A stretch of 43,312 nt of DNA from Comamonadaceae bacterium (GCA_008080595.1 VIKI01000066.1:1-43312), one strand, 5' to 3'. Counted from the stretch's first letter, positions 27,224 through 37,296 are shown. Numbers and translations: made by a program. Notes: generated by a model from the letters alone, not told the origin.

Positions 27224-27299
27224 GGGTGATTAGCTCAGTTGGTAGAGCGGCGCCCTTACAAGGCGTAGGTCGGCGGTTCGAGCCCGTCATCACCCACCA
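27224..27299 (+). tRNA. tRNA-Val (TAC anticodon)
   Basis: 76 nt. Acceptor stem GGGTGAT pairs with ATCACCC; encoded CCA present; D arm TAGCTCAGTTGGTAGAGC; anticodon loop CTTACAA giving TAC; T arm GGCGGTTCGAGCCCGTC. Sits 16 bases after hupB and is followed by a terminator. Confidence 0.97.
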
Positions 27300-27307
27300 C
27301 AAAAGAC

Positions 27308-27337
27308 AAAGGCGAACATCATGTTCGCCTTTTTTGT
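27308..27337 (+). terminator. Rho-independent terminator after tRNA-Val
   Basis: Stem AAAGGCGAAC (27308–27317) pairs with GTTCGCCTTT (27323–27332) and runs into T residues. The ATG within it, in frame with ppiD, is not the ppiD start. Confidence 0.9.
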
Positions 27338-27359
27338 TGCCCTACAGGAGAGTTTGCGC

Positions 27360-29276
27360 ATGTTCGATATCTTCCGAAAACACACCAAGATCATGATGAT
27401 CTTGCTGTTTTTGTTGATCATCCCTTCGTTTGTGTTGTTTGGTATCGACGGCTACAACCGAATGCAAGAATCCAGCGTGGCCGTGGCCCGTGTCGGTGGG
27501 CATGACATTACCCAAACTGAGTGGGATGCCGCACACAAAATAGAGGCAGACCGCTTGCGCGCTGCCAGACCCAATGTGGATGCCAAACTGCTTGACTCAC
27601 CAGAAGCGCGTTACGCCACACTGGAGCGCTTGGTGCGGGATCGGGTTATTGCCTTGGCAACTGACAACGCCAAACTTTTGACCAGCGACACACGTTTGGC
27701 AAAATATTTGCAGGAAGATCCCACGATTGCGTCATTGCGTCTGCCTGACGGAAAAATCGACATGGAGCGTTACCGTCAGCTGGCGGCCAATCAGGGCTTC
27801 ACTCCAGAAGGGTTCGAGCGACAGGTTCGACAGGATTTGTCAAGGCAACAGATTGAGGCTGGTGTTCGATCATCAGGGCTCTCCACCCCGGCACTCGCAG
27901 ATGTGGCATTGAACGCTTTTTTTGAAAAACGCGAAATTCAGTTTGTGAATTTTGCAAGCTCCGATTTTCTTGCCAAGCTTTCGCCAACGGATGCTGAGCT
28001 TGAGGCCTACTATCAAGCCAATCAATCGCAGTTTCAGGCGCCAGAGCAGATGCAAGCGGAATATGTGGTTCTTGATCTTGACGCGGTCAAAAAAAGCATT
28101 CAAATTCCAGAGGCTGATTTGAAGTCCTATTACGATCAAAATGCAGCCCGTCTCAGTGGCAATGAAGAGCGTCGGGCCAGCCACATTTTGATCAATGCGG
28201 CTAAAGACGCGCCTGCAGCAGATCGCGAAAAAGCCAAGTTGAAGGCCAATGAATTGCTCAAAACCGTGCGTTCAGCGCCAACAACTTTTGCGGATGTTGC
28301 TCGAAAAAATTCCCAGGATACGGGTTCAGCCCCAAAAGGTGGCGATCTTGATTTTTTTGGTCGCGGGATGATGGTTAAACCTTTTGAAGATGCAGTTTTT
28401 GCCATGAAAAAGGGTGATATCAGCGATGTGGTGGAGTCGGATTTTGGCTTCCACATCATTGCGCTGACAGACATCAAAACACCCAAGCAACGCAGTTTTG
28501 AAGAACTCCGCAGCAGCATTGAAGCAGACTTGAAAGCCCAGCAAGCACAACGCAAGTTTGCAGAGGTTGCAGAAATTTTTACCAACTCCGTGTATGAGCA
28601 GGCAGACAGCCTCAAGCCCGTTGCTGAAAAGCTCAAGCTGGAGATCAAAACCGTCGATAAATTGATCCGACATCCGGCTCCAGGCGCAACGGGTGCACTG
28701 GCCAGTGAAAAGTTTTTATCGACACTTTTTGCACCAGAATCCATTGACAAAAAACGCAATACTGAAGCTGTTGAAATCGCCGTCAACCAGCTGGTTTCCG
28801 GGCGTGTACTGTCTCACCAATCCGCACGAGTGCTGCCCCTGGCAGAAGTTCGGCAACAAGTTCGCGATAAGGTGCTTGCAAGTCAGGCAACGGCATTGGC
28901 CCAAAAAGAAGGCGCAGACAAACTGAGCCAATGGAAAAAAGATGCCACTGGAGCCAAACTTTCTGCGCCTATGCTGGTAGCGCGTGATCAGCCTCAAAAC
29001 ATTCCTGCACCGGTGCTGCTTGCCACATTGCGTGCCGATGCCACAGCCTTACCCGCCTGGATTGGTGTTGATCTTGGTGCTGCTGGGTATACGGTGGTTC
29101 GTGTGAACAAGCTGCTGCCACGTAACGAAGCTGCGCAAGCATCAGCCAAGCAAGACCGTGAGCAATACTCCCAATGGTGGGGTGCAGCCGAAACGCAAGC
29201 TTATTTTGCTGAACTCAAAGCACAGCTCAAGGCTGAAATTTTGGTATCCAAGCCAGCAGCCAAAATTGAGAAATAA
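27360..29276 (+). CDS. ppiD: Peptidyl-prolyl isomerase/periplasmic chaperone PpiD
   Basis: 638 residues. N-terminal anchor helix [18 protein letters not shown] (about 12–29) holds the protein in the inner membrane facing the periplasm, where PpiD assists folding of exported proteins near the Sec translocon. SurA-like N-domain (35–190), then a parvulin PPIase domain (about 260–370) with [29 protein letters not shown] and [13 protein letters not shown]. Start at ATG 27360 with AGGAG upstream; the earlier ATG lies inside the tRNA terminator. Confidence 0.95.
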   Translation: MFDIFRKHTKIMMILLFLLIIPSFVLFGIDGYNRMQESSVAVARVGGHDITQTEWDAAHKIEADRLRAARPNVDAKLLDSPEARYATLERLVRDRVIALATDNAKLLTSDTRLAKYLQEDPTIASLRLPDGKIDMERYRQLAANQGFTPEGFERQVRQDLSRQQIEAGVRSSGLSTPALADVALNAFFEKREIQFVNFASSDFLAKLSPTDAELEAYYQANQSQFQAPEQMQAEYVVLDLDAVKKSIQIPEADLKSYYDQNAARLSGNEERRASHILINAAKDAPAADREKAKLKANELLKTVRSAPTTFADVARKNSQDTGSAPKGGDLDFFGRGMMVKPFEDAVFAMKKGDISDVVESDFGFHIIALTDIKTPKQRSFEELRSSIEADLKAQQAQRKFAEVAEIFTNSVYEQADSLKPVAEKLKLEIKTVDKLIRHPAPGATGALASEKFLSTLFAPESIDKKRNTEAVEIAVNQLVSGRVLSHQSARVLPLAEVRQQVRDKVLASQATALAQKEGADKLSQWKKDATGAKLSAPMLVARDQPQNIPAPVLLATLRADATALPAWIGVDLGAAGYTVVRVNKLLPRNEAAQASAKQDREQYSQWWGAAETQAYFAELKAQLKAEILVSKPAAKIEK

Positions 29277-30040
29277 TCCGAAACGTTTGCGCAAATATCA
29301 AGTCTAGCGGTTAAAAAACAGCATACTCGCGCTATAATTTCGCCTCTACGGTGGCTGTAGCTCAGTTGGTAGAGTCCAGGATTGTGATTCCTGTTGTCGT
29401 GGGTTCGACCAAAAATTCGATCTCCAGCATCGCCCAAGCCGGGCAGGATGTAACCGTGATCATTGAGTTGACGGTCGATGGCCGCGGTGAAAATCTCTAC
29501 ATCCGGGTGGGCTGCACGCAATGCTTTAACTCCTTCTGGGCAGGTTAACAGGCAGACAAACTTGATCGACTTCGGTTGGGTGGCTTTGATGCGGGTAATG
29601 GCCGAAATGGCTGAATGCCCGGTAGCCAGCATGGGATCGACCACCACCACATCGCGGCTAGGCATGTCTTTGGGCATCTTGAAGTAATACTCCACAGCTT
29701 GCAGCGTGGCAGGGTCACGGTACAGTCCAATGTGGCCGACACGTGCACCGGGCACGACCGACAAAAAGCCATCCAGAAGACCGTTGCCCGCGCGCAAAAT
29801 CGACACCAGGGCCAATTTTTTACCATCAATGACACGCCCCGTCATGCTTTCCAGGGGGGTGTCGATTTGAATGGCCTGAGTTGGCATGTCGCGCGTGACT
29901 TCATAAGCCATCAGCATCGCCAACTCATTGAGCAGTGTTCGAAAACTGGTGGTGCTGGCGGTTTTTTGCCGCATCAAGGTCAGCTTGTGCTGCACCAGCG
30001 GGTGATTGATGACGTGGACAAATGGGTCAGATGTGCTCAT
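29201..30040 (-). CDS. upp: Uracil phosphoribosyltransferase with aberrant C-terminal readthrough
   Basis: Salvage enzyme converting uracil and PRPP to UMP. Residues 1–211 are a complete Upp: [18 protein letters not shown], the PRPP loop [13 protein letters not shown], and the C-terminal uracil-binding [12 protein letters not shown]. Family members end two or three residues later. Here the normal end and stop are absent and the frame runs on for about 68 unrelated residues, antisense through tRNA-His and into the 3' end of ppiD. The junction at about base 29408 coincides with the break in the tRNA. So a deletion has joined the upp 3' end to the tRNA-His gene. The core enzyme might still work with the tail. 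Start ATG at 30040. Confidence 0.88.
   Translation of the reverse strand: MSTSDPFVHVINHPLVQHKLTLMRQKTASTTSFRTLLNELAMLMAYEVTRDMPTQAIQIDTPLESMTGRVIDGKKLALVSILRAGNGLLDGFLSVVPGARVGHIGLYRDPATLQAVEYYFKMPKDMPSRDVVVVDPMLATGHSAISAITRIKATQPKSIKFVCLLTCPEGVKALRAAHPDVEIFTAAIDRQLNDHGYILPGLGDAGDRIFGRTHDNRNHNPGLYQLSYSHRRGEIIARVCCFLTARLDICANVSDYFSILAAGLDTKISALSCALSSAK
29333..29338 (+). promoter_or_regulatory. -10 box (TATAAT) before tRNA-His
   Basis: TATAAT 12 bases before the tRNA 5' end. No good -35 is visible in the AT-rich stretch before it (GGTTAA region). Confidence 0.5.
29350..29408 (+). tRNA. Truncated tRNA-His (GTG anticodon), 3' end missing
   Basis: Normal 5' part: GGTGGCT acceptor strand with the extra G of tRNA-His, D arm TAGCTCAGTTGGTAGAG, anticodon stem CAGGA/TCCTG around TTGTGAT, variable loop and the start of the T arm GTGGGTTCGA. 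The next bases (CCAAAAATTCG) belong to the 3' end of upp on the other strand. The 3' T arm, the acceptor strand and CCA are gone, so the product cannot fold as a tRNA. Confidence 0.9.
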
Positions 30041-30138
30041 GCTAATTTCCTTTGAGTGTTGACGTTGTGTGTAGTTCTATTCGATAGGATTGCGGACGAT
30101 GAAGGGTCAAGGCCAGTGTGTTCAAACCTGATGCCAGG

Positions 30139-31653
30139 TTAACGTTTGCCGCCAAAAATTCCGCCCAGTACGCCCCGGATGATTTGGCGGCCGACTTCGC
30201 GACCAATCGAGCTGGCGGCACTTTTAAGCAGTTGTTCGCCCGCAGAGGCGCGTCGTCCACCACCACCGCCCAAGAGACTGCCCAGACCAGAGCCCAAGCT
30301 GTCCAGCAAACCGCTGCCAGTGCTCTGGGCTTGCGTGGTATTGCCCTGTGCCGATTCGGTGGCTTGGGTGCGTTCAACGGTGCGGCCTTTGAGTTTCTCG
30401 AAAGCGGATTCGCGATCCAGGGCTTTTTCATAGACTCCGGCGACGATGGATTCAGCCAGCAAGCTTTGTCGTTGCGCGGGCGTGATTGGGCCAATCTGGC
30501 TGGACGGCGGCAACACGTAGACCCGCTCGGTGGGGCAGGGGCGGCCTTTCTCGTCCAGGAAACTGATCAGCGCCTCCCCCACGCCCAGTTCGGTGATGGC
30601 CGCACTCAGATCCAGCGGTGGGTTGGGTCGCATGGTGTCGGCGGCAGCTTTCACAGCTTTCTGGTCACGCGGGGTGAAGGCACGCAGGGCATGTTGCACC
30701 CGGTTGCCCAGTTGGGCCAGCACGCTGTCGGGGATGTCCAGCGGGTTTTGTGTCACAAAGTACACGCCGACACCCTTGGAGCGCACCAGCCGCACCACCA
30801 GCTCAATCCGCTCGACCAGCACCTTGGGCGCATCGGCAAACAGCAAATGGGCTTCGTCAAAGAAAAATACCAGTTTGGGTTTGTCCAGGTCGCCCACTTC
30901 GGGCAGATTTTCAAACAGTTCGCTCAGCAGCCACAGCAAAAAGGTGCTGTACAGGCGCGGCGAATTCATCAGTTTGTCGGCTGCCAGCACGTTGACCACA
31001 CCGCGCCCGGCGCTGTCGGTTTGCATCAGGTCGTCGATGTTGAGCATCGGCTCGCCAAAGAACTTGTCACCGCCTTGTTGTTCGATTTGCATCAGCCCGC
31101 GCTGGATGGCACCAATGCTGGCGGCGCTGATGTTGCCGTACTCGGTGGTGTAGCTGCTGGCGTTGTCGCCCACATGCTGACACATGGCGCGCAGGTCTTT
31201 CATGTCCAGAATCATCAGGCCATCGTCATCGGCAATTTTGAACACCAGTTGCAGCACGCCTGCCTGGGTCTCGTTCAGGTTCAGCATGCGCGCCAGCAGC
31301 AAGGGCCCCAAATCGCTCACGGTGGCCCGCACCGGATGCCCTTGTTCGCCAAAGACATCCCAAAGGGTGATGGGGAAGGCTATAAATTCAGGAGCTACTA
31401 GCGCGCGTTCTTCAAGCACTTTAGCCAGTTTTTGCGTAGCAGTGCCAGCTTGCGAGATACCTGTCAGATCGCCCTTGATGTCGGCCATGAACACGGGCAC
31501 ACCCAGGCGTGAGAAACCCTCGGCCATGGTTTGTAAGGTAATGGTTTTGCCTGTGCCGGTGGCCCCGGTGATGAGACCGTGCCGGTTGGCTTTGTCGGGG
31601 TGCAGTCGGCACTGAGTCTGGCCATGCTGGGCAATCAGGATGGGTTCTGGCAT
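30139..31653 (-). CDS. HerA-like ATPase, DUF853 family
   Basis: 504 residues. Walker A GATGTGKT near residue 30, Walker [13 protein letters not shown] near 270, and the DUF853 helicase HerA-like C-terminal region with [30 protein letters not shown]. The N-terminal [24 protein letters not shown] is the usual opening. A glycine-rich linker ([10 protein letters not shown]) precedes a C-terminal helix ending in [13 protein letters not shown]. Function is poorly known; the FtsK/HerA fold suggests DNA translocation. ATG at 31653, with GGAG seven bases upstream, is chosen over a TTG. Residues about 76–92 are encoded by a copy of the dispersed repeat. The gene is divergent from yebC, 58 bases away. 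Confidence 0.87.
   Translation of the reverse strand: MPEPILIAQHGQTQCRLHPDKANRHGLITGATGTGKTITLQTMAEGFSRLGVPVFMADIKGDLTGISQAGTATQKLAKVLEERALVAPEFIAFPITLWDVFGEQGHPVRATVSDLGPLLLARMLNLNETQAGVLQLVFKIADDDGLMILDMKDLRAMCQHVGDNASSYTTEYGNISAASIGAIQRGLMQIEQQGGDKFFGEPMLNIDDLMQTDSAGRGVVNVLAADKLMNSPRLYSTFLLWLLSELFENLPEVGDLDKPKLVFFFDEAHLLFADAPKVLVERIELVVRLVRSKGVGVYFVTQNPLDIPDSVLAQLGNRVQHALRAFTPRDQKAVKAAADTMRPNPPLDLSAAITELGVGEALISFLDEKGRPCPTERVYVLPPSSQIGPITPAQRQSLLAESIVAGVYEKALDRESAFEKLKGRTVERTQATESAQGNTTQAQSTGSGLLDSLGSGLGSLLGGGGGRRASAGEQLLKSAASSIGREVGRQIIRGVLGGIFGGKR
31379..31427 (+). repeat. Dispersed 49-nt element, copy 7 (inside DUF853 gene, antisense to it)
   Basis: GCTAT, loop AAATTCA, GGAGC, TACTA, GCGCGC, 7 nt, AAGCAC, TTTAGCCA. 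The gene reads the other strand ([16 protein letters not shown]). Confidence 0.7.
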
Positions 31654-31711
31654 GTCTTGCTCCAAAAGTACAATTCAATGAATAGCGTAACGAATTTTTA
31701 AAGGATTTCCC

Positions 31712-32446
31712 GTGGCAGGACACAGTAAATGGGCCAATATTCAGCATCGCAAAGGCCGTCAGGACGAAAAGCGCGGCAAGATCTGGACGCGCATCATCCG
31801 TGAAATCACGGTGGCTGCACGAGCCGGTGGGGGTGATTTGTCAACCAACCCGCGCTTGCGTCTGGCCATTGACCGGGCCAAGGCGGCCAACATGCCGGCT
31901 GACCGTATCAAGTACAACATCGACAAGGCCACAGGTTCGCTCGATGGCATCAGCTACGAGGAAATTCGCTACGAGGGTTACGGTATTGGCGGTGCCGCCA
32001 TCATTGTCGACACCATGACTGACAACAAGGTACGCACTGTGGCCGAAGTGCGCCACGCCTTTTCCAAGTTCGGCGGCAACATGGGCACGGAGGGCTCGGT
32101 GGCCTTCCAGTTCAAACATTGCGGCCAGATCATTTTTGCCCCTGGGCAGAACGAAGACAAGGTGATGGAAGTGGCCCTGGAGGCGGGCGCTGACGATGTC
32201 ATCAGTGATGATGACGGCGCATTGGAGGTGATCACCTCGGTGGCTGACTTCGAAGCCGTTAAAAATGCGCTGGAAGCCGCTGGCCTGACCCCTGACGATG
32301 CCCAAGTCACCATGCGTGCCGAAAACCCGATTGAAGTCACCGGTGACGATGCCACCCGGATGCAAAAACTGCTCGATGCCCTGGAAGACCTGGACGACGT
32401 GCAGGAGATTTACCACAACGCAGAACTGGACACCGACGCACTATGA
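31712..32446 (+). CDS. yebC: YebC/PmpR-family protein
   Basis: 244 residues, normal length. It begins [20 protein letters not shown] and ends near [14 protein letters not shown]. YebC-family proteins bind DNA or act on ribosomes to ease translation of proline-rich stretches; the precise role here is not settled. GTG start at 31712. Stop overlaps the purD start as ATGA, the first of a series of overlaps in this cluster. Confidence 0.95.
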   Translation: MAGHSKWANIQHRKGRQDEKRGKIWTRIIREITVAARAGGGDLSTNPRLRLAIDRAKAANMPADRIKYNIDKATGSLDGISYEEIRYEGYGIGGAAIIVDTMTDNKVRTVAEVRHAFSKFGGNMGTEGSVAFQFKHCGQIIFAPGQNEDKVMEVALEAGADDVISDDDGALEVITSVADFEAVKNALEAAGLTPDDAQVTMRAENPIEVTGDDATRMQKLLDALEDLDDVQEIYHNAELDTDAL

Positions 32447-33744
32447 AAATCCTCGTCATTGGTGGCGGTGGCCGCGAACATGCGTTGGCCTGGAAACTGT
32501 CTCAGTCGCCCAAAACCCACAAAATTTATGTCGCTCCCGGCAATGGCGGCACGGCTGCCAATGCGTGCTTTGAGAATGTGAACATGACCGATGTGCAAGC
32601 GCTGGCTGCGTGGGCTGTTGCTCAAAAAATTGCATTGACCGTCGTTGGCCCCGAAGTCCCTTTGGCTGCGGGTGTGGTGGACGAGTTCCGCAAGCACGGT
32701 CTGCGCATTTTTGGCCCGACCCAGGCTGCGGCCCAGCTGGAAAGCTCCAAGGCCTTTTCCAAGGCCTTCATGAAGCGCCACGGCATCCCCACTGCGGAAT
32801 ACGAAACTTTTTCTGACCCGGCACTGGCGCATGCTTACATTGAGCAAAAAGGCGCACCGATTGTGGTCAAAGCCGATGGCCTGGCTGCTGGCAAGGGTGT
32901 GGTCGTGGCCATGACCGTGGCCGAGGCGCATGAGGCGGTGGACTTCATGCTGGTCGATAACACCCTGGGCGTGAGCCATAACGAGGGCGGGGCGCGGGTC
33001 GTGATTGAAGAATTCCTGCAAGGCGAAGAGGCCAGCTTCATCGTCATGGTCGACGGCAAAAACGTGCTGCCCCTGGCCACCAGCCAGGATCACAAACGCC
33101 TGCAAACCGGTGACCTGGGCCCCAACACCGGCGGCATGGGCGCGTATTCGCCTGCACCAGTTGTCACGCCAGATGTGCATGCTCGCGCCATGCGCGACAT
33201 CATCCTTCCTACTGTGCGCGGCATGGAAAAAGACGGCATTCCTTTCACCGGTTTTTTGTACGCAGGACTGATGATTGATGCCCAGGGCAAACCCAAAACC
33301 CTTGAGTTCAACTGCCGCATGGGGGACCCAGAAACCCAGCCGATCATGATGCGCTTGAAGACCGATCTGGTGGATGTGATGCTGGCCGCCACCGAGCCCG
33401 GCCCCCACGGCAAACTCGATCAGGTGGAGTTGCAGTGGGATCGTCGCACCGCTCTGGGTGTGGTACTGGCAGCGCACGGTTACCCGGCCAGTCCACGCAA
33501 AGGCGATGTCATCACCGGCATCCCCAAAGAAGCTGAAGATGCCTGCGTGTTCCATGCTGGAACCACGCTTCAGGATGGTCAATTGCTCACTTCCGGCGGG
33601 CGCGTGCTGTGCGTGACGGTGCTGGCGGACAGTGTGCGTCTGGCCCAGCAACGCGCCTACGAAGTGAGTTCCGGCATTGCTTTTGACGGCATGCAATACC
33701 GCACCGACATTGGTTACCGCGCCATCAAAGGGGTGGGGGCATGA
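32443..33744 (+). CDS. purD: Phosphoribosylamine–glycine ligase
   Basis: ATP-grasp enzyme of purine synthesis, joining glycine to phosphoribosylamine. 433 residues. N-terminal [22 protein letters not shown]-grasp [14 protein letters not shown], metal and substrate region [13 protein letters not shown], and [15 protein letters not shown] are all family hallmarks. It overlaps yebC at its start and hemF at its stop, both as ATGA, so translation is coupled. Confidence 0.97.
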   Translation: MKILVIGGGGREHALAWKLSQSPKTHKIYVAPGNGGTAANACFENVNMTDVQALAAWAVAQKIALTVVGPEVPLAAGVVDEFRKHGLRIFGPTQAAAQLESSKAFSKAFMKRHGIPTAEYETFSDPALAHAYIEQKGAPIVVKADGLAAGKGVVVAMTVAEAHEAVDFMLVDNTLGVSHNEGGARVVIEEFLQGEEASFIVMVDGKNVLPLATSQDHKRLQTGDLGPNTGGMGAYSPAPVVTPDVHARAMRDIILPTVRGMEKDGIPFTGFLYAGLMIDAQGKPKTLEFNCRMGDPETQPIMMRLKTDLVDVMLAATEPGPHGKLDQVELQWDRRTALGVVLAAHGYPASPRKGDVITGIPKEAEDACVFHAGTTLQDGQLLTSGGRVLCVTVLADSVRLAQQRAYEVSSGIAFDGMQYRTDIGYRAIKGVGA

Positions 33745-34664
33745 GTTCGGCCCCAACGCCGGTGCAACTGGTCGGTGACTATTTGCGTGGTTTGCAGTTG
33801 AGCATCACCCAGGCCATTGCCAATGTGGACGGTACCCCCTTCTTGACCGACCCCTGGGAAAAGCCTGCTGGTGAAACCCTGCAAGGCCAGGGCATCACCC
33901 AAATTCTGGAAGGGGGTGCGGTGTTTGAGCGTGCGGGTTGTGGCTTTTCGCATGTGACCGGCCCCAAGCTCCCGCCATCGGCGACCCAACACCGCCCGGA
34001 ACTTGCAGGTGCACCCTTTGAGGCCATGGGCGTGTCGCTGGTGTTTCACCCGCGCAACCCCTATGTGCCCACGGTGCACATGAATGTGCGCATGATCTCG
34101 GCCAAAGCCCCGGATGGTCGCGCGGTCTGCTGGTTTGGCGGCGGCATGGATCTGACCCCGTATTACGGTTTTGAAGGCGACGCGGAACATTTCCACCGCA
34201 CCTGCAAGGCGGCGCTGCAAGCCTTTGGGGAGGATAAATACCCGCGCTTCAAAACCTGGTGTGATGAGTATTTCTTCCTGAAACACCGCAACGAGCAGCG
34301 CGGTGTGGGCGGTGTGTTCTTTGATGACTTCTCTGAAGGCGGCTTTGAACGCAGCCTGGCCATGACGCAGTCGGTGGGCGATGCCTTCCTGAACGCTTAT
34401 CTGCCCATTGTGTTGCGCCGCAAAGACACGCCCTATGGTGAACGCGAACGGGCCTTTCAGCTCTACCGCCGGGGCCGCTACGTGGAATTTAATCTGGTCT
34501 GGGATCGGGGCACCCACTTCGGTCTGCAGTCCGGTGGGCGCAGCGAGTCGATTCTGCTGTCCATGCCACCGCTGGCAAGTTGGGCCTACCAACAAGTGCC
34601 AGAACCGGACACCCCCGAGGCCGAGCTGTACAGCAAATTCCTGGTGCGTCGGGATTGGCTCTGA
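33741..34664 (+). CDS. hemF: Oxygen-dependent coproporphyrinogen III oxidase
   Basis: Decarboxylates coproporphyrinogen III to protoporphyrinogen IX using O2 in haem synthesis. 307 residues. [33 protein letters not shown], the [17 protein letters not shown] block and the C-terminal [13 protein letters not shown] are characteristic. Implies aerobic growth. Start overlaps purD (ATGA) and its TGA shares one base with the nadD ATG (TGATG). Confidence 0.97.
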   Translation: MSSAPTPVQLVGDYLRGLQLSITQAIANVDGTPFLTDPWEKPAGETLQGQGITQILEGGAVFERAGCGFSHVTGPKLPPSATQHRPELAGAPFEAMGVSLVFHPRNPYVPTVHMNVRMISAKAPDGRAVCWFGGGMDLTPYYGFEGDAEHFHRTCKAALQAFGEDKYPRFKTWCDEYFFLKHRNEQRGVGGVFFDDFSEGGFERSLAMTQSVGDAFLNAYLPIVLRRKDTPYGERERAFQLYRRGRYVEFNLVWDRGTHFGLQSGGRSESILLSMPPLASWAYQQVPEPDTPEAELYSKFLVRRDWL

Positions 34665-35278
34665 TGCCCGTAGTGGAAAAAAAAAGACGCATCGGACTCT
34701 TTGGCGGGGCTTTTGACCCGCCCCATCTGGCGCATGAGGCCCTGGTGAAAACAGCGATTTCAGAGCTGGCCCTGGATCGCTTGCTCGTGGTTCCCACTGG
34801 GCGGGCTTGGCACAAACCCCGCGAATTGACACCAGCGGTGCATCGGCTGGCCATGACTCAACTGGCCTTTGCGCATTGCCCCCAGGTGACGGTAGATGCC
34901 CAGGAAATTGAACGCAGTGGACCAAGCTACACCATTGATACCTTGCGTGTGGTCGCCGCGTCTGAACCTGATGCCCAATTGTTTCTGATCATGGGCGGCG
35001 ACCAGGCCAATACCTTGACAACTTGGCATGATTGGCAGGAGATTTTGCAACTTGCTACAATATGTGTAGCTTTTCGTGCAGATTCAACAAAGGGTAGCAC
35101 CCTGTTTGAATCAGAAAAAATGGTTTCACAGCGGTTTATACAGCTGAACATGCCTGCCATGCCGCTGAGTGCCACCCAGATTCGCGCATCCCTTTCAGCC
35201 GGACAAACCGCAAATACGCTGGTGTCTGAAGCCGTTGCACGTTATATTGCCGACCACCACCTTTACCAATCGAATTGA
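34664..35278 (+). CDS. nadD: Nicotinate-nucleotide adenylyltransferase
   Basis: Makes deamido-NAD from nicotinate mononucleotide and ATP. 204 residues. N-terminal RIGLFGGAFDPPHLAHEAL holds the nucleotidyltransferase motif GxFDPxHxxH; FLIMGGDQ and the C-terminal SATQIRASL are also family motifs. ATG at 34664, one base overlap with the hemF stop. Residues about 131–147 (ATICVAFRADSTKGST) come from a diverged repeat copy. Its TGA overlaps the rsfS ATG in the same TGATG way. Confidence 0.95.
   Translation: MPVVEKKRRIGLFGGAFDPPHLAHEALVKTAISELALDRLLVVPTGRAWHKPRELTPAVHRLAMTQLAFAHCPQVTVDAQEIERSGPSYTIDTLRVVAASEPDAQLFLIMGGDQANTLTTWHDWQEILQLATICVAFRADSTKGSTLFESEKMVSQRFIQLNMPAMPLSATQIRASLSAGQTANTLVSEAVARYIADHHLYQSN
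35054..35102 (+). repeat. Dispersed 49-nt element, copy 8 (inside nadD)
   Basis: GCTAC, 7-nt loop AATATGT, GTAGC: both arms differ from GCTAT/ATAGC yet still pair fully. The second part is strongly diverged. Confidence 0.6.
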
Positions 35279-36135
35279 TGACTACCCCAACTACTGCCCC
35301 ATCCGCCGCTAAATCCGCTGTTAAACCCGCCGCCAAATCCACTGCAAAAGTGGCAGCCAAATCCACGGTCAAGCCGGTTGTCAAGCCCGCTGCCAAAGTG
35401 CTTGCCCCCAGTACCACCGCCGTCAAGAAAGACGTGCAAAAGCTCCAGCGAGCCATTGTGGACGGGCTTGAAGATGTCAAGGCGCAAGACATTGTGGTGT
35501 TTGACACCGAACACCTGTCTTCCCTGTTTGAGCGGGTGATTGTGGCCAGCGGCACCTCCAACCGGCAAACCAAGGCCCTGGCGTTCAGTGTGCTGGATGC
35601 GGTGCGTGATGCCGGTTTTCCCAAGCCACGCATGGAAGGCGAAACCAACGGCGAATGGATCATTGTGGACTGTGGCCAGGCCGTGTTGCATGTGATGCAA
35701 CCCAACATCCGCACCTATTACAACCTGGAAGAGCTGTGGGGTGACAAGCCGGTGCGCCTGAAACTGGGCGCGGCCAAACCGGTGGCCGCAGCTGAAACCA
35801 AGCCTGTCAAAACCAGCGCTACAGCCAAAGAAGCCGCCAAACCGGCCGCCAGCTTGCGCCGCTCCAGTGCCGCCAAAAAAGGCGTGGAAGAAGCCTTTCC
35901 GTCCAAAGCCCAGCTGCAAAAAGCGGCGTTGGCAGAGGCTGCTGCAGCCAAAAAAGCGGCCACCAAATCCCGCAGTGCCGCAGCCCCGGCGAAGTCAGCA
36001 GACAAACCGGCTGCCAAACCCCGCATCAAAACCCTGGTGGTGAATGCGCCTGGCAAACCCTCTGCCAAAAAAGCGGCGGCCAAGAAAACCGCCAGCAAGG
36101 CCCCCGCCAGAAAAGCGCCTGTGCGTCAAGCCTGA
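35278..36135 (+). CDS. rsfS: Ribosomal silencing factor RsfS with long Ala/Lys/Pro tails
   Basis: RsfS binds protein uL14 on the 50S subunit and stops subunit joining when nutrients are short. The RsfS core is residues about 50–160 ([65 protein letters not shown]). Most RsfS are near 110 residues; this one is 285. An N-terminal 45-residue arm and a C-terminal 125-residue tail are built of AKPAAK/KKAAAKK-type runs, like the basic tail of histone H1 or AlgP-type proteins. Such tails probably bind nucleic acid, but this is inference. ATG at 35278 inside TGATG. Confidence 0.92.
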   Translation: MTTPTTAPSAAKSAVKPAAKSTAKVAAKSTVKPVVKPAAKVLAPSTTAVKKDVQKLQRAIVDGLEDVKAQDIVVFDTEHLSSLFERVIVASGTSNRQTKALAFSVLDAVRDAGFPKPRMEGETNGEWIIVDCGQAVLHVMQPNIRTYYNLEELWGDKPVRLKLGAAKPVAAAETKPVKTSATAKEAAKPAASLRRSSAAKKGVEEAFPSKAQLQKAALAEAAAAKKAATKSRSAAAPAKSADKPAAKPRIKTLVVNAPGKPSAKKAAAKKTASKAPARKAPVRQA

Positions 36136-36137
36136 CC

Positions 36138-36605
36138 GTGCGGCTGCTGATTGTTGCGGTTGGTCAGCGCGTGCCTGATTGGGCCCAAACCGCCTGGGAC
36201 GATTACGCCAAACGCTTTCCATTTGAGCTCAAGGTCGAGCTCAAGGCCGTCAAGACCGAGCCACGTGCCTCCAAGTCTTTAGATACCTTGTACGCTGCCG
36301 AGCGCAGCCGTATTGAGGCGGCCATCCCCAAAGGCTGCCGCGTGGTGGCGCTCGATGAGCGTGGCAGCCCACTCACCACCATGGCGCTGGCCGGCAAGCT
36401 CAAAGACTGGCAACTCAGTGGCGACGATGTGGCACTGGTGATCGGCGGCCCGGATGGGCTGGACCCGGCCTTCAAGCAGGCCGCCCATGAGCGCATTCGC
36501 CTGTCCGACCTGACCCTGCCGCATGCCATGGTGCGGGTGCTGCTGATTGAGCAGCTCTACCGCGCCTGGTCAATCAATGCCAACCACCCTTACCATCGTG
36601 AATAA
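36138..36605 (+). CDS. rlmH: 23S rRNA pseudouridine-1915 N3-methyltransferase
   Basis: SPOUT methyltransferase acting on m3-psi at position 1915 of 23S rRNA on 70S ribosomes. 155 residues. [22 protein letters not shown] opens it; [28 protein letters not shown]-like [13 protein letters not shown] and the C-terminal [18 protein letters not shown] are the SAM-knot motifs. GTG start at 36138, two bases after the rsfS stop. rsfS–rlmH is a widely conserved pair. Confidence 0.96.
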   Translation: MRLLIVAVGQRVPDWAQTAWDDYAKRFPFELKVELKAVKTEPRASKSLDTLYAAERSRIEAAIPKGCRVVALDERGSPLTTMALAGKLKDWQLSGDDVALVIGGPDGLDPAFKQAAHERIRLSDLTLPHAMVRVLLIEQLYRAWSINANHPYHRE

Positions 36606-36615
36606 GCCACTGGGC

Positions 36616-37218
36616 ATGAATCAATTTATCTATCTGGCCTCGCAAAGCCCGCGGCGCAGACAGTTGCTGGAGCAGTTGGGTGTGGCCTATGAACTGCTGC
36701 TGCCCGAGCCGCATGAAGATGCCGAGGCGCTTGAGGTGGTTTTGCCGCGTGAAACCCCGCTGGCCTATGTGCAGCGCGTCACCCAACTCAAGCTCGATGC
36801 CGCCTTGGCACGCCTGCAGCGTCTGGGTCTACCGGCCGCGCCCGTGTTGTGCTCGGATACCACGGTGGCGCTGGGGCGTGAGATTTTGGGCAAACCGGGC
36901 GATGTGGCCGATGCCGAGCTGATCTTGCGCAAGCTGTCGGGCCAAACGCACCGTGTGCTGACCGCCGTGGCGCTGGGCACGGCACAAGTGCGGGTGCAGG
37001 ATGTGTCGATTTCCCGGGTCACGTTTGCGCCCATGACCGCCACGCAAATCGCCGCTTATGTCGCCACCGGCGAACCGATGGGCAAGGCCGGGGCCTATGG
37101 CGTGCAGGGGCGGGCGGCAGCGTACATTTCACACCTGAGCGGCAGTTATTCAGGCATCATGGGCCTGCCCATGTTTGAGACCGCGCAGTTGCTGCGTCAG
37201 CTGGGTTGGGATTGTTAA
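36616..37218 (+). CDS. maf: Maf-family nucleotide pyrophosphatase
   Basis: House-cleaning dTTP/UTP (or m7GTP) pyrophosphatase family. 200 residues from ATG at 36616; the first motif ASQSPRRRQLLEQLG, then VLCSDTTVALGREILGKP with the catalytic Asp, and the C-terminal SYSGIMGLPMFET. A GTG six codons upstream is possible. It is ten bases after the rlmH stop. Which Maf subclass it belongs to cannot be settled by eye. Confidence 0.92.
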   Translation: MNQFIYLASQSPRRRQLLEQLGVAYELLLPEPHEDAEALEVVLPRETPLAYVQRVTQLKLDAALARLQRLGLPAAPVLCSDTTVALGREILGKPGDVADAELILRKLSGQTHRVLTAVALGTAQVRVQDVSISRVTFAPMTATQIAAYVATGEPMGKAGAYGVQGRAAAYISHLSGSYSGIMGLPMFETAQLLRQLGWDC

Positions 37219-37229
37219 GTCAGCATTTT

Positions 37230-37278
37230 GCTATTATTTGTATAGCTGCTTGCGCTTGATTTATAAGCGCTAGAGGCC
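37230..37278 (+). repeat. Dispersed 49-nt element, copy 9 (maf–rng gap; best copy)
   Basis: Complete two-hairpin form. GCTAT-TATTTGT-ATAGC, then TGCTT, GCGCTT-GATTTAT-AAGCGC, and TAGAGGCC. Used as reference. Its end is 18 bases from the rng ATG and could influence that gene's mRNA leader. Confidence 0.9.
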
Positions 37279-37296
37279 AATTTATCATATAAAAAT

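Noticed and set aside
30118-31401. Long open frame opposite the HerA-like ATPase gene
   Set aside because: It is a shadow of the real gene; the opposite strand encodes recognisable Walker motifs and this frame has no known motifs.
32410-34925. Long antisense frames opposite purD and hemF
   Set aside because: Both are shadows of well-recognised genes in GC-rich sequence.
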